A DNA stretch of 64,000 nt, from contig BSQZ01000054.1 in NCBI GenBank assembly GCA_033239005.1, positions 1,124,431 through 1,188,430 on the forward strand, written 5' to 3'. Both the position numbers and the translations under genes were made by a program. This stretch comes from Lamellibrachia satsuma (lineage: Eukaryota > Annelida > Polychaeta > Sabellida > Siboglinidae). Each line of letters starts with the position of its first letter. Position 1 is the first letter of the stretch. The notes under the pieces are model-generated. The model ran no database searches. It saw only the letters and a list, made by a program, of their open reading frames with translations, and was not told the DNA's origin. Positions 33,161 to 43,726 of this stretch are shown in pieces.

Positions 33161-36100
33161 GTAAGTCCATTGTGATATTATATTGTATTATTATGTTATT
33201 CGCATAATACGGAGGGGTACATATGTTTATTCATGCAGTTAACAGGTTATTTGGTTTTGTAAATAAAATTGTCACCCAGTCATTCAGTCAGTCAGTCAGT
33301 CAGCCAGACAACCAGTCAGTCAGACATTCTTTCAATAATTCTTTCGTTCGTTTGTTCGTTCGTATGTTAGTTCGCGCGGGCGGGCTGGCGGGCGGGAGGG
33401 TGTCCATGAATGGGTCGGCGAAAGTCCGTCGAACTGGATGGGGGGGTTCGTGGATGGGTCCGTTGGTTGGTTCGTAGGGTGGGTCAATAGACGTGTGTGT
33501 AGACCTGTTGATGGGTGGATCCATGGGTAGATGGGTCGGTGAATAGACGTGTGTGTAGACCTGTTGATGGGTGGGTCCTTGGGTGGGTCGATGAATAGTT
33601 ATACACTTTGTTTCTTGTGTCTACTTTCGACGACGGTCACACGAATAGTTTCTACTACGGACGGCTATTAATCCTTACACGGCAACATAAACACTTGATT
33701 GAACACCGGCTGGTGTGATGAAACACGATTGTGGGAACTGTATCACACGAGAGTCCTTGATAAATATATATCTATAAAGGGCTCTGTAGTAAACAATGTT
33801 GCTACTATTGCTAGAGTTGTCTCCAGCTGTTGATCTCGTGTGAAAGTTAGTTGTACGTTTGACTGTAGATATAAAGCATTGACTAACTTTGTATGAAGAA
33901 ATAACATCTGCTTAGATTGAGTAAATGGTTTGTATAACCACCATTGACTTTTGGTGTGGTGTGGGTTGGCTAATACTCCCTCCTGCAAGGGGTGTGGGTG
34001 CTAATACACCCCTCGTGCAAGGGGATGTGGGTGGGCTAATAACCCCCTCGGTGATTTTATGTATCAATTCCACAGTTAAATTTAACTGTATGATTGATAA
34101 ACAGCCACTTAAATATCATCCATACAAAAACATACAGAACGTATAATGATGTTCGTGTCATTATGTAAAATTGTGGTTGAAACCCTCCGAGTCGTAAGCA
34201 GATATTCTTTTATAAAAACGGTAAAAGGTATGTTCTTATATAGCGTAGTATCCAGTCCTTGGGACTACCCAAAGCACTTTATATTTCATCCCCTGGCAGA
34301 CCGGTTCATGCCAACGCCATCTCGACTTCAGCCACGCTGTAATTACTGCGCGAAGACTATTCGTTCACATATTCATCTCTGTCTGTAGCCAGGTACTCTT
34401 TTATTCAGATGTATGAACTTTTGCAACGTGGGGTGAACGAAATTGCCAAAGCTTCGAAACGGCAACAAGACGAATCGAACCCGGGTTCTCTAGATTGATT
34501 AACGGCTACGTTACAGCACCCTTCTATTGTTCTCTAAATTAAAACAGAGCTTTACTGTTTTCAAGGACAACGTGACTGTATAACACATGACATATATTGT
34601 ATGTCTATGTTGTGAAAGAGAACAGAAATGCTCTTTCTAAATGGCTAATCTGCCACTTTTATGAATTTTGTACTGTATACTTATATTGATGTTGGAGCCC
34701 CGATTCTAAAGAATATTTGTTAGCGCCAGTATAGGTCCCAAACCAAAATCACATTCGATCATTCCAACATACTTGTTCCCGGGTAAAATTAATGAGCCTC
34801 GACATGAATTCATCTGCAGTGACTCGTGTGGTTGTGAGTCCACGACAGGTTACACATTTGTGTGATATTTTACGTTCTCTGACATAATAGTGTATCTTCC
34901 CCCCCAAAAAAAACTAAGTAGCGTGGTCGACTCGAACTCTAGGCCTCTCGACGGACAGTCCCACATGGTCGACTAGAACCCCGGTCCTTTCGACGGACAG
35001 TCCGGCGTTATCGACTCGATTCCCCGTCCTCTCGACGGACAGTCCGGCGTGGTCGACTCGAACCCCCGTCCTCTCGACGGACTGTCCGGCGTGGTCGACT
35101 CGAACCTCCGTCCTCTCGACGGACAGTCCGGCGTGGTCGACTCGAACCCAGTACTCTCGACGGACAGTCTGGCGTGGTCGACTCGAACCCAGTACTCTCG
35201 ACGGACAGTCTGGCGTGGTCGACTCGAACCCAGTACTCTCGACGGACAGTCTGGCGTGGTCGACTCGAACCCAGTACTCTCGACGGACAGTCCTGCCCTC
35301 CACTGATCTCAGTCAATGGTCACTTTTTGGAAGTTTAGCAACTCCTGTTGCGGTTTGTGATTTTGAGAGTCCGGTAATTTTGCACGGTACTGATGCGCGG
35401 TTATGCGTCAGCACTATAACCTGTTGTTATAAATCTCCTGCTGTCAACTGCCGTTAGATATCCTGTAATAAAGACGTCTGTTCAGATATACGGTCTCGCA
35501 GCACTTTGACTTGGTTTTATTTAATTAGTCTCTCTTGTCGACGTATTGCACAATGAAGGTTAAGCTGATAGGTATATTGACCAGTAGATACACGTGCGGG
35601 AGGGCGGGGAGGGGGGGCGGGCTGGCGGGAATGGGTGGCGGGGGAGGGGCCGAGGGGGGCGGGTAGGGGGTGGGGCGGGTAGATGGGAGGTGGGCATATA
35701 TTCACTCCTGTGGTTATTCTCCCAGGGCCTGCGGTTATACAACAGCTTATAGGGTTTGTGTGCCCGGTAATTTTTTTATCAGTATCAAAGGACAGCAGTA
35801 TTTGAACGTTAAATTATCTGCCGCTTCTGGACAGTTGTATCAAATACACAAAGTAAAACAAGTTACATGTGTAAAAATGTACAGCATTTTGTTGTGTACA
35901 CATCTTCTTTATGACTAGACGGTTGAACGCGGTACGTTATTGTATATGCAAATAACAAATATGTGTGTGTGTGCGTGCGTGCGGGCGATTCGACTCATTC
36001 TGTTGTCCATGATTCTGTTAAACGGAGTCTACTGTGTCCGAACACAGCGCACAACAACACTGTTGTAAGTGTGTGCCATACACACATCGCCTCATATTTC

Positions 36101-39100
36101 ACGTGTTTGATAGTATTCATCGCTTTCTCTTGTATCGTTCATTACAACTGACTTCGCACTGTCCTTGTTTGTTTCAGAATGTGCAACTCTCATCAGCGCG
36201 CTGTGGTGTTGCTACGCGACGCCGTTGTCACGTCATAAAAGGGTGTTGCCTGATGTCACCAAGACCGTTTCGTTCGACCCTCTAGCCCCGTGTTCGGGCA
36301 GTGATCGCTCCGACAGGATGGCGCTTCCATCTGAGTCTTGGCAAGCCGTTATCACCGAACAGGAGACGACGCTGTCTGAATTAGAAGACATCGAGGAAGC
36401 TCTGAAGGACGGGAAAGAGACTCTGGCCGCCTTGCTCCGATACCTCGTGAGTTGGTCCTCGTTGCCTCCCGAGGCGACATTTAATAATAATGATGATGAT
36501 AATGCAATTTTGCGTCGCGCCTAAACAATCAGCAACCAGAGCTCACCTTATCTTAAATAATCATATTTTCTAAGTGTAATCATACTTTCATCATAATATA
36601 TTGAAGTAACATCCTGTTATGCGTCACTGAATATGCTAACATTTCTCTATTCAGCGGAAACATCGATACAATCGAAAGCGGATCCGACGGATGAGACGAA
36701 AACTATTATGTCCTCGCACAAAACAAACGGTAAGCACACGATACACATCGGTGGTCCGCCATCCTGGGCCCTGAGACTGACGTGGTCCGATTCATGTCAC
36801 CACTTTATGTCAGAGCGTGCGTGCGTGCGTGCGTGCGTGTGTGTGAGTGCGTGCGTGTGTGTGTGCCTACGTTCGCGTTCGCTCAGTTAATTACGTTAAG
36901 AGTAAATCAAAAAATGGACAGAATATTTTGAGGAATTACTGGACAGGCCAGGCGGAATACCGGCGGAAGCGCTGAAGGCAGACGTAAGCACGTCAATTGA
37001 CATGCTATAGGAGAACATCTAGGATGAAGATGAGATTCAGGAGAAGTGGAAAGAAGGACATCTGGTCAAACTACCAGAGAAAGGAGATCTTGGGGAATGC
37101 AAAAACTGTAGAGGAATTATGTATCTTGGTACCAGGAAAGATTCTAAACAGAATCATCCTGGAGAGGCTGAAAATGGCACTCGACTCAAAATTAACGGAG
37201 ATTCTTGACTTTGTCTATGAGCTGGCCCGTTTTTTCACGCTACCAGAAGTAAATGCAAAAAAAATCACTAATACAAACAAGTACAGCCACATTAGGACTG
37301 AATGTGAACAAAGGCGAAACCAAGATCATGAAGATCAACAGCAAAACCAAAATCATGAAGATCAACAGCAAAACGAACATCATGAAAATCAACAGCAAAA
37401 CCAAGATCATGAAGATCAAGAGCAAAACTACTTTGTCAGTAAATTTGACTGTGAAATACAACCAAAAATATTATTATATTCAATCATAGGATACATATGC
37501 ATTTAAATACACATTTTTATCGCTGATGCCTTCGTCGAAACACCTGTAACCTTACTACATCTTATTATGATCAAATATTCATAAAGTTTGCACACGTTAT
37601 TAGAAAATGAACACAACACATTCGAGTACGCCAACACATGTGTTGGTTTGTCATTTAAATTATATTCAAACGACTAATCACAGTATCGCCACCACACACA
37701 GACACTAGGGGGATTGTGCATCCATTGTGACTTTGATGATCAAGCTAATGTCCCAATGGTTGATGTGGATATTGGGAGCAACTTCAAAGTTGTTTGGGTG
37801 GCTGGACAACAGATCATGTACTGGTTCACGTGGACGAACAATAATAGCTGGCCCAATTTCTTCTTACAGATTTTTCATTGCTATCAATTTGCAGGTTTTC
37901 ATTCAATCAAATCCTCATGCGGTTGAGCCTTGACGTCCGTGGCTGGTTATATATTTACCCTATGTGAGATGTTTTACTCCCCCTGGCATAGACACCAGGT
38001 AGAAAAGATCAACAACTTTTAGTGTCTATTCGAAAAAACCCATGATGTACTAATATTCTTATCCGGAACATGTTTGTTTTCAGGAGGACGAAACAAGAAA
38101 GAGGAGGCGTGCACCTTGCCTTCCGAGAATACCCAAAGCCGCGCACGTAGAAGAGGAAGCGCGAGGCGTACGTTTTGGCTCACTTTTGTTTTTGTCAACA
38201 TCACGATAAGCTTCCAAACTTTTGTCAAGAAATCTCTGAACTTCAATTGCATACAATCGTGGATATTGTTTGCATTGATTAAAATATGTTTAGGAACAAA
38301 ACTGTTTGAAACTGTAACGTATACTCAAGGGCACAGTTACAATGACGTAACAAGTCGTAAACAACAATAGCGTTGCCTAGACTACCAGACATTTATATAA
38401 CTCCACAACTGTTCATGTTGAATGTATAATTAATATGTGGCATTGGTGATATGATGAGTGGCGCCAGAGTTAGGGATTGTGTTCTCTGCCACAACTTACG
38501 TTCGATGTGCATATTCTGTTATTTCGATGGTTATTACAAAATACGCGCTTCTCTGAAAAACGACTGATCCCTTTGGCTTAATGTTTTCCATTTTGTCCGT
38601 ATGTAACCTGTGGCTCCAGCATCACATTGCTTTATTTAGGCAGACTATTTCTGAGCACCAATGAATCTAATTCGCGATGGGCTAAATACATCAAGGAGGT
38701 AGTTCAAATTAACTTTGGTCCGACCGAACCGAAAAAAATGCAGTTTTTAAAGTGAATCACGCGCCATTGCAGGAGGACCGAGCGATCCAGCTCAGTTTCC
38801 GGCGCCTGGCAGCCACGGACCAGGTGGTTGACCTTGTACGGAGCGACGAAGAACGCGACGCCCGAGTAGTCAACTCGACTGTCCTTCGTCGCCTGAATGG
38901 ACAGTTCGGATTAAAGGTAGGTCACATTGGTTGTTAAATATAACGTAGACTCACTACAGAGTGGTGTGTGGCAGGGGTATCAACGTTCCACCTCCGGTCA
39001 TTTTTGAAAAAACTACTTTCCACGTCCCACCAATCCCACCTCCCACCTATTTGTAAGACCAATTTTCCACCTCCCACCTATTTCTAAGACCATCCTCCCA

Positions 39101-39461
39101 CGTCAAACTTCCTGCCACACCTGAACGACTGTTGTACGACTGTTTTTTTTTATTATGCAGACATAATTGTGTTGAAAGCCGGGGTTGGTGCTCATGACAT
39201 ATAATCTAATGTGTGCATAGTGCATATTTTTTACAGGGGTTGCTCTGCAAGCTGCAGCGTCTACGCGCGCCCGAACACAGAATACATCGAGGCAGCTCCA
39301 GTGGCGTCACATGGCGGACGTTCACGAGGCTCGGTCGAACAAGAACCCAGCGATACGCTCGTGACTATTTGGTACTGAGACGACTTCATCGCCTGCTCAA
39401 TTACACTGAAAGACTCTTTGCCGAGATAATCGCCAGGCGGCAGCACGAATCACTACTGTAG
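33133..39461 (+). CDS. Candidate secreted class I helical cytokine-like protein (6 exons)
   Basis: Coding exons are 33,133-33,160 (preferred exon 1), 36,178-36,446, 36,655-36,729, 38,084-38,167, 38,773-38,916 and 39,237-39,461 (TAG). They join in frame to 825 nt, about 274 residues. Intron 1 is phase 1 and the other four are phase 0, all GT-AG. Seen: signal peptide about 1-24 with a hydrophobic core; RHKR at 28-31, a furin-like site; cysteines at 48, 118, 136 and 204; a long helix at about 61-115; a second basic cluster RKRRR at 129-133; sequons NST (186) and NYT (255); a C-terminal amphipathic helix containing YLVLRRLHRLL and TERLFAEI. Known: class I cytokine genes of the IL-6 group have a tiny first coding exon ending in phase 1, then phase 0 introns, four helices and often four cysteines. 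Inferred: a secreted helical cytokine. No search was possible. Copy A is its pseudogene. Confidence 0.6.
34231..34522 (-). mobile_element. tRNA-derived SINE (long form)
   Basis: On the minus strand: a degenerate tRNA-like head near 34,522-34,465 with a B box-like GGTTCGATTC (complement of about 34,474-34,483), a body, and a tail matching 'gttcttatatagcg'. It lies in intron 1 of the cytokine-like gene if exon 1 is at 33,133. The paralogous SINE in copy A is 8,809-8,980, a shorter form. Confidence 0.75.
34921..35295 (-). repeat. 41-bp minisatellite, 9 units, each with a pol III B box-like motif
   Basis: Units begin near 34,924, 34,964, 35,006, 35,048, 35,090, 35,132, 35,173, 35,214 and 35,255. 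On the minus strand each contains a GGTTCGAGTCGACC-type sequence, close to the tRNA B box GGTTCGANTCC, and TCCGTCGAGAG, like the SINE head near 8,925-8,955. The third unit has the variant cgattcccc. It appears amplified from a tRNA/SINE head. The overlapping frames on both strands are artefacts. Confidence 0.85.
35428..35571 (+). promoter_or_regulatory. Alternative leader and exon 1 of the cytokine-like gene
   Basis: A TATAAAT at 35,428-35,434 precedes an ATG at 35,553. The 19 coding bases 35,553-35,571 end in phase 1 before a weaker gtatat donor and encode MKVKLI plus G. Spliced to exon 2 the junction codon is GAA, giving MKVKLIECATLISALW. A 19-base first coding exon in phase 1 is strikingly like that of IL-6. 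Against it, the same block occurs at 9,240 and 29,745 with stops, so it may be a repeat. Confidence 0.4.
35598..35695 (+). repeat. G-rich tract, potential G-quadruplex
   Basis: Dense GGGG runs just downstream of the alternative exon 1 donor, conserved in position in all three copies of this block. Confidence 0.6.
36178..36446 (+). CDS. Cytokine-like gene, exon 2
   Basis: Acceptor tttgtttcag, donor ctc|gtgagt. 269 nt: two bases complete the junction codon, then 89 codons, ending phase 0. It encodes the signal-peptide core and cleavage region (CATLISALWCCYATPLS), the RHKR site, a Pro/Ser-rich segment with one Cys, and the first part of the long helix (TLSELEDIEEALKDGKETLA). Exon length is identical in pseudogene A. 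The other frames contain stops, so the frame is clear. Confidence 0.7.
36655..36729 (+). CDS. Cytokine-like gene, exon 3
   Basis: Acceptor ctattcag, donor acg|gtaagc. 75 nt, 25 codons, phase 0 at both ends. It encodes a very basic helix extension (RKHRYNRKRIRRMRRKLLCP) with one Cys. In pseudogene A the exon is 93 nt and much less basic. Confidence 0.65.
36810..36870 (+). repeat. (GTGC)n/(GT)n microsatellite
   Basis: A short array in intron 3, a shorter counterpart of 11,310-11,440. Confidence 0.85.
36905..37445 (+). mobile_element. Internally deleted RTE-like LINE fragment
   Basis: The translation reads GIPAEALKADVSTSIDML, then EKWKEGHLVKLPEKGDLGEC and PGKILNRIILERLKMALDSK, all reverse-transcriptase motifs of RTE-type elements. 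It then jumps to GLNVNKGETKIMKINSKT, a later RT region. The palm with its catalytic box is deleted. The last motif is tandemly repeated (next entry). It lies in intron 3 of the cytokine-like gene and is absent from copy A. Confidence 0.8.
37313..37435 (+). repeat. 27-bp minisatellite amplified from an RTE reverse transcriptase motif
   Basis: About four units of accaagatcatgaagatcaa plus cagcaaa, each encoding TKIMKINSK in the RT frame. The repeat keeps the element's frame because its period is divisible by three. Confidence 0.85.
37446..37955. other. B-specific intronic sequence
   Basis: It has no counterpart in copy A intron 3. A 70-codon frame at 37,714-37,926 is rich in W, N and F and is of unknown origin, perhaps a transposase remnant. 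No splice signals support it as an exon. Confidence 0.3.
37960..38015 (-). mobile_element. Inverted fragment of the SINE-like repeat
   Basis: Reverse complement of 13,798-13,857 (shared core 'ctggcatagacaccaggta'). It shows that the repeat is dispersed. Confidence 0.5.
38084..38167 (+). CDS. Cytokine-like gene, exon 4
   Basis: Acceptor tgttttcag, donor ggc|gtacgt. 84 nt, 28 codons, phase 0 at both ends. It encodes EDETRKRRRAPCLPRIPKAA and an acidic end, including a furin-like RKRR and one Cys. Length and frame are conserved in pseudogene A (11,765-11,848). Confidence 0.65.
38340..38470. repeat. Interspersed repeat module
   Basis: Second location in copy B of the module at 29,222-29,345, here in intron 4. 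The copy A paralog at 12,110-12,225 is flanked by an inverted partial copy at 11,950-11,985. Confidence 0.45.
38773..38916 (+). CDS. Cytokine-like gene, exon 5
   Basis: Acceptor gccattgcag, donor aag|gtaggt. 144 nt, 48 codons, phase 0 at both ends. It encodes a helix-rich segment (FRRLAATDQVVDLVRSDEER), an NST sequon and LRRLNGQFGLK. The copy A exon is 12 nt longer and carries an in-frame TGA. Confidence 0.65.
38960..39120 (+). repeat. CTCCCACC-rich interspersed repeat
   Basis: In intron 5 of the cytokine-like gene, paralogous to 12,930-13,090. Confidence 0.5.
39237..39461 (+). CDS. Cytokine-like gene, terminal exon 6
   Basis: Acceptor atattttttacag, stop TAG at 39,459-39,461. 225 nt, 74 residues. 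It begins GLLCKLQRLRAP, passes a Ser/Gly-rich loop, and ends with an amphipathic helix (RDYLVLRRLHRLLNYTERLF). The V-L-x-x-L pattern in the last helix is the part that most recalls helix D of IL-6/CNTF-type cytokines. The whole exon is missing from copy A. No canonical AATAAA was found close downstream. Confidence 0.65.
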   Translation, partial: GLLCKLQRLRAPEHRIHRGSSSGVTWRTFTRLGRTRTQRYARDYLVLRRLHRLLNYTERLFAEIIARRQHESLL

Positions 39462-40300
39462 CTGCTATATTGCATTTGTACTGTGCATGCCAATATTTGC
39501 ACGCTATTTGCAAAACAAAACGCACCATAAATCAGGTGTGAGCATTATGTTAGTATGACTAATTCGTGGCTACTAGAACCGTTTGTCATGATAAAACAAA
39601 CGACTCGCTGAGAGATGTACAATTTATTTTACCACAGCTCACCAGCTCAACAGAACGATGAGACCAGTATTGTCAAATCATAATAATGTGTTTGTTATAT
39701 CCGTTCCACTGTAACGGACACAACAAGGCGTGGTTGTTTCTTGATGTCGATTTGCAATTATGCAACACGTTATTGCTTTGTTTAAGCAAATTTAAAAGAG
39801 GATATATTTTTATTTACATATTGTTCATTCCACTTTGTCTGAGCTGTACAAATGAGTACATGGTTATACACAGTGGCGGATTATGTGACCGAATAGTCTT
39901 CGCGCAATAATTGCAGCACGGCTGAACGCTTCCCAGATAAGTCTACTTGGTGTTGGAAAGAACAGGTCTGCCCGGGAGTGTCCTAATGACTGGATTCCGC
40001 GCTATGTAAAAATGTACTTTATTTATTTGTAGACAGGAATATAATTGTGTTGCTATTTTGAACCATTTAGACAGTTCACATACAAGTCCAACCTGCATTG
40101 GATACCATACTGCTATAAAACAATTTGATCAACAAGTATGTTGAACTGGTTTGCATGTATTGAGTTTCACACACTTGTAACTTGTTATTATTGGTTGCTG
40201 TTCTAGTCAGTCGAACGTGAGAACTATTGTGTATATGTGCATGTATATAATATTATTTGATTTGTGCATGTGTAATTGTGTTTAGTCAAACGTTCAGCAG
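39462..40300. other. 3' flank of the cytokine-like gene
   Basis: The first part, to about 39,970, is absent from copy A because of its deletion. A SINE tail fragment lies at 39,975-40,015. No further exon is seen. Confidence 0.4.
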
Positions 40301-40306
40301 AATTAT

Positions 40307-40465
<159 letters not shown>

Positions 40466-40759
40466 ATATATTTTATAGGATTATATGTTTGTGCAATATA
40501 ATGTGAACGTCTCTTCAACCACACGAGTCACGACAGACGCTTCCATAACGCAGCTCATTCAATTCTGGTAATTACCTCGCCACGCATTGAATGAATTGTT
40601 AAGACTATTTGTTGGCATTGCATATCTATCATTCCACTGAGTCATATTGACTGTAAAACTGTAAACGTTTTTGTGATTTTATGCTGGAAATAAAGTGAAA
40701 TAAAAAAATTAAATTTTATTATTTATTATTTTATTATTCAAGTTGTTTCGTATCATTCT

Positions 40760-40890
40760 TACATAATAATCACCATCATCGTCATCATGTTCATCGAAAA
40801 TTCGTCATCACACCCATCACTATAATAATATTCACTATCATCATCAACATCAGTAGCACCACCACCACCACCACCACCACCTACAACAAT
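40760..40890 (+). repeat. (CAT/CAC) trinucleotide repeat
   Basis: Shorter paralog of 14,110-14,360. Confidence 0.75.
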
Positions 40891-40899
40891 AGCAGCGCG

Positions 40900-42605
40900 C
40901 GGCGTCGGCTGAACAAAATCAGTAACAACAGCAGCTAACTGAGCCACTACTAAACTGAGCCACTACTAAACTGAGCCACTACTAAACTGATGAAGCAAAA
41001 TATCCATCGCGACTTGAAAGTCGTGTAGATTAGTATAGCGCTGGGGCAGAAACGTCTACTTGTCAATATATGTATGATTGTACAGTTGATTAATAATAAT
41101 ACTTTATTCACTCAAATACAAAATGCAAATACAAATAGAACCAACAGACTACAGGGTGAAATTGAGAGTGGGTCACTAGAATAAGTAAGTACTTATCAAG
41201 CTCAGTACTCGACACACATGTATACTCTATATAAATGTGTAGTGACGAAAGGTTGGCGTCTGATAAAATAAAAGTAACACTTTGTACGCCTAACCTAAGT
41301 ATTAACATGTCAATATTTATCAGGTAAGATATACATATTTATAACATATTGCCTATCTATAAGATATATCTGCTGATTAGGTAATGCAGAATTATGTGCA
41401 GAATTATGTGTGTAGTTTCGGATAGTGGCCATTTTTGTTTGGGGCGTTTTCGCCACTGAGCTGTTTAAATTGGGACAGTATCTCACGCACATACACACAT
41501 GATCAACTAATATATAGGGTATACTTATTCGCATAATGAAATGCCTGTTAATACGAGGATAGTATTTCTCACCTGTCAAATCTCCCAAATATTACTTATT
41601 TCATGTGATGTAGTAATAACTGGACCAACACTGTGCTCTTATGTGTCTCCTTATGAAATATCAAGTTCAAGGGCGGATTTTCTGGTTCTAATTTCCACTA
41701 AGTTCGTATGCAATAATTCTATCCGAGTCGCTCTGTAGATTGCACACGTGTACCGGCTTTGGTTGCCGGCTCTTTTGTCTTTTGTCTTAGATGGTGCACC
41801 CGTTCACACATGGTATCTCCGATTGAGTTAGGTCTTTTGTGGTTCCACTGATAAGTTACTGGAATTCGGGTTGGCCTAATTTATTGACACCACTGAGTTG
41901 CCATCCTGGTGAGCCGTGCAGCTAACAGCTCAGGTACGACAGCGTAAAAGTCCCAACTTCTGTAGGCCTAAAAATCTGACCGACTTTATACAAGTATACT
42001 CTTGTGTTTAATTATTTCAATGACACTATTACTATACAGACGAGTGATAGGCGCCGTCATTTCAATGCGTTGGCATATACCGATGGAGGCCGTCGTTACT
42101 GTACTTATTACGAGAATATGCCATTGTCGTGTAGACACTTGACCTATGCATATGTAGCGGTGCATGAGAAACATACCACGACACATAGATCCTATACATC
42201 CGCACACGTAGGAGCCACAACCCAAACATATAATATGCAGTCGTAGGATTCATTGTTTTACATGTTTATTATGAAAACAATACAAACAAGTTCAACTTGC
42301 TCAGGAATAGCAATTCATATTTTTAGGGACAAACAATAGACAAATGTAACTTAGTTTCACCGGCAGGCAACTGATAGGCAAAGCTCTAGTAATGTTAGCA
42401 CATAACTACGAGATGCATGTGTGCATGGAGACACTTAGGTTGGTTATACCCATCTGTTATTAAAGTAACATATATTCACCTCATACAGACATCACAGCGG
42501 AAATTAATTTTATTTGTTTAGTTCGCACAATAACAATATACAGTTCTTATTGTGATCCACGGTAGAAACAACGAGACTGTGACAATATTTCATGTGGCAT
42601 AAGTA
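40900..42605. other. Duplicated non-coding block
   Basis: Matches 14,400-15,660 of copy A with small indels. A short 'actgagccactactaa' triplication occurs at about 40,937-40,990. No exon is supported. Confidence 0.5.
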
Positions 42606-43615
42606 GGGGAAGGTGGGGCATGTCCGCACATCTAAGGTATGATGTATCATAACCAATGAACTGTTTACGCAACAAGGGTAAACTTTCGCCGTATTAATCT
42701 GTATATTTAGTTGTTTACTACTACCAATTATCACACCTCAACCACAACTCCACTAAGAGAAGTATATGTCATTAATAATGATTGATAACTGTTTTTCGCA
42801 TATGCCCCGTGGTAGTGGGGCAAGTCCGCACAGGGATGTGCGAACTTACATCGCTTATTTCAGGCCTTTGTACAGAGCAGAATATGAACTGCAATGGTAA
42901 AAGTCAGGTAAACATCAAACAGTTTGTTAGGTATATCCATAAGCATTATTTGGTGGTCAAACGGGCCCTTAATAACACAGACATATATAGGTAATATTTA
43001 TATGGTGCAAATGCCTACATTTGGTGAAGTGGATGTGTGACATTGGTATGTCTCGAACGCACACGGAAAGCCACGCGACAAAGAAAACCACAAGTACGTA
43101 GATAAAGATAACATTATGATAATATATGATAATATATGATAATACACTTCAAGAAACACTTAACCAAGATAAACTGTCATACTACAATTCTACTTTCTTT
43201 AACTCCCCTCCCAAAAATATCCCACTTTCCACTTAATTTTAGGCCAACCTCCATCCAGCCATTTTGGTGATTAGAAGGGGGGCAACTCAACACAGTTGCA
43301 TCTTTGAGACAAATTGCACGTGGTGTGGAAATGTGTTTTGTGTACAGCCCGCGTTAACGCACACCACGCATTTAGGGTATAATATTTAAATTATTGGATA
43401 ATTTAGGGTATGTATTTTGACATCTCAAAATGTGTTTTTACGATAAATGGTAGACACTGAGATACTATTGATAGGCATGAATAAAACATGTTAGCGAATT
43501 AATATATATCATGGAACAATGCATATTTTACATATTCAATGGTGTACATTTCAATGTATTCACCTTGACGGAAGGCGTATGTCATATATTACTTAATGAT
43601 TAATGCATCCATGAA

Positions 43616-43726
43616 GTTACAACTAACGGTCCTAAATAGTCAGATTTAGCCCCCTGAAATTTACCAGTTACTGATGCTAAATTTCAGGGGGCTAAATCTG
43701 ACTATTTAGGACCGTTAGTTGTAACT
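43616..43726. repeat. Perfect foldback at the 5' end of a LINE copy
   Basis: Bases 43,616-43,664 are the exact reverse complement of 43,678-43,726, with a 13-base loop. The right arm is the normal LINE coding strand (compare the complement of 17,680-17,725). The left arm is an inverted copy of the same LINE segment. Confidence 0.95.

Noticed and set aside
34914..35457. Frames of 80-129 codons on both strands over the 41-bp array
   Set aside because: Tandem-repeat artefacts, with the same peptide reiterated in several frames.
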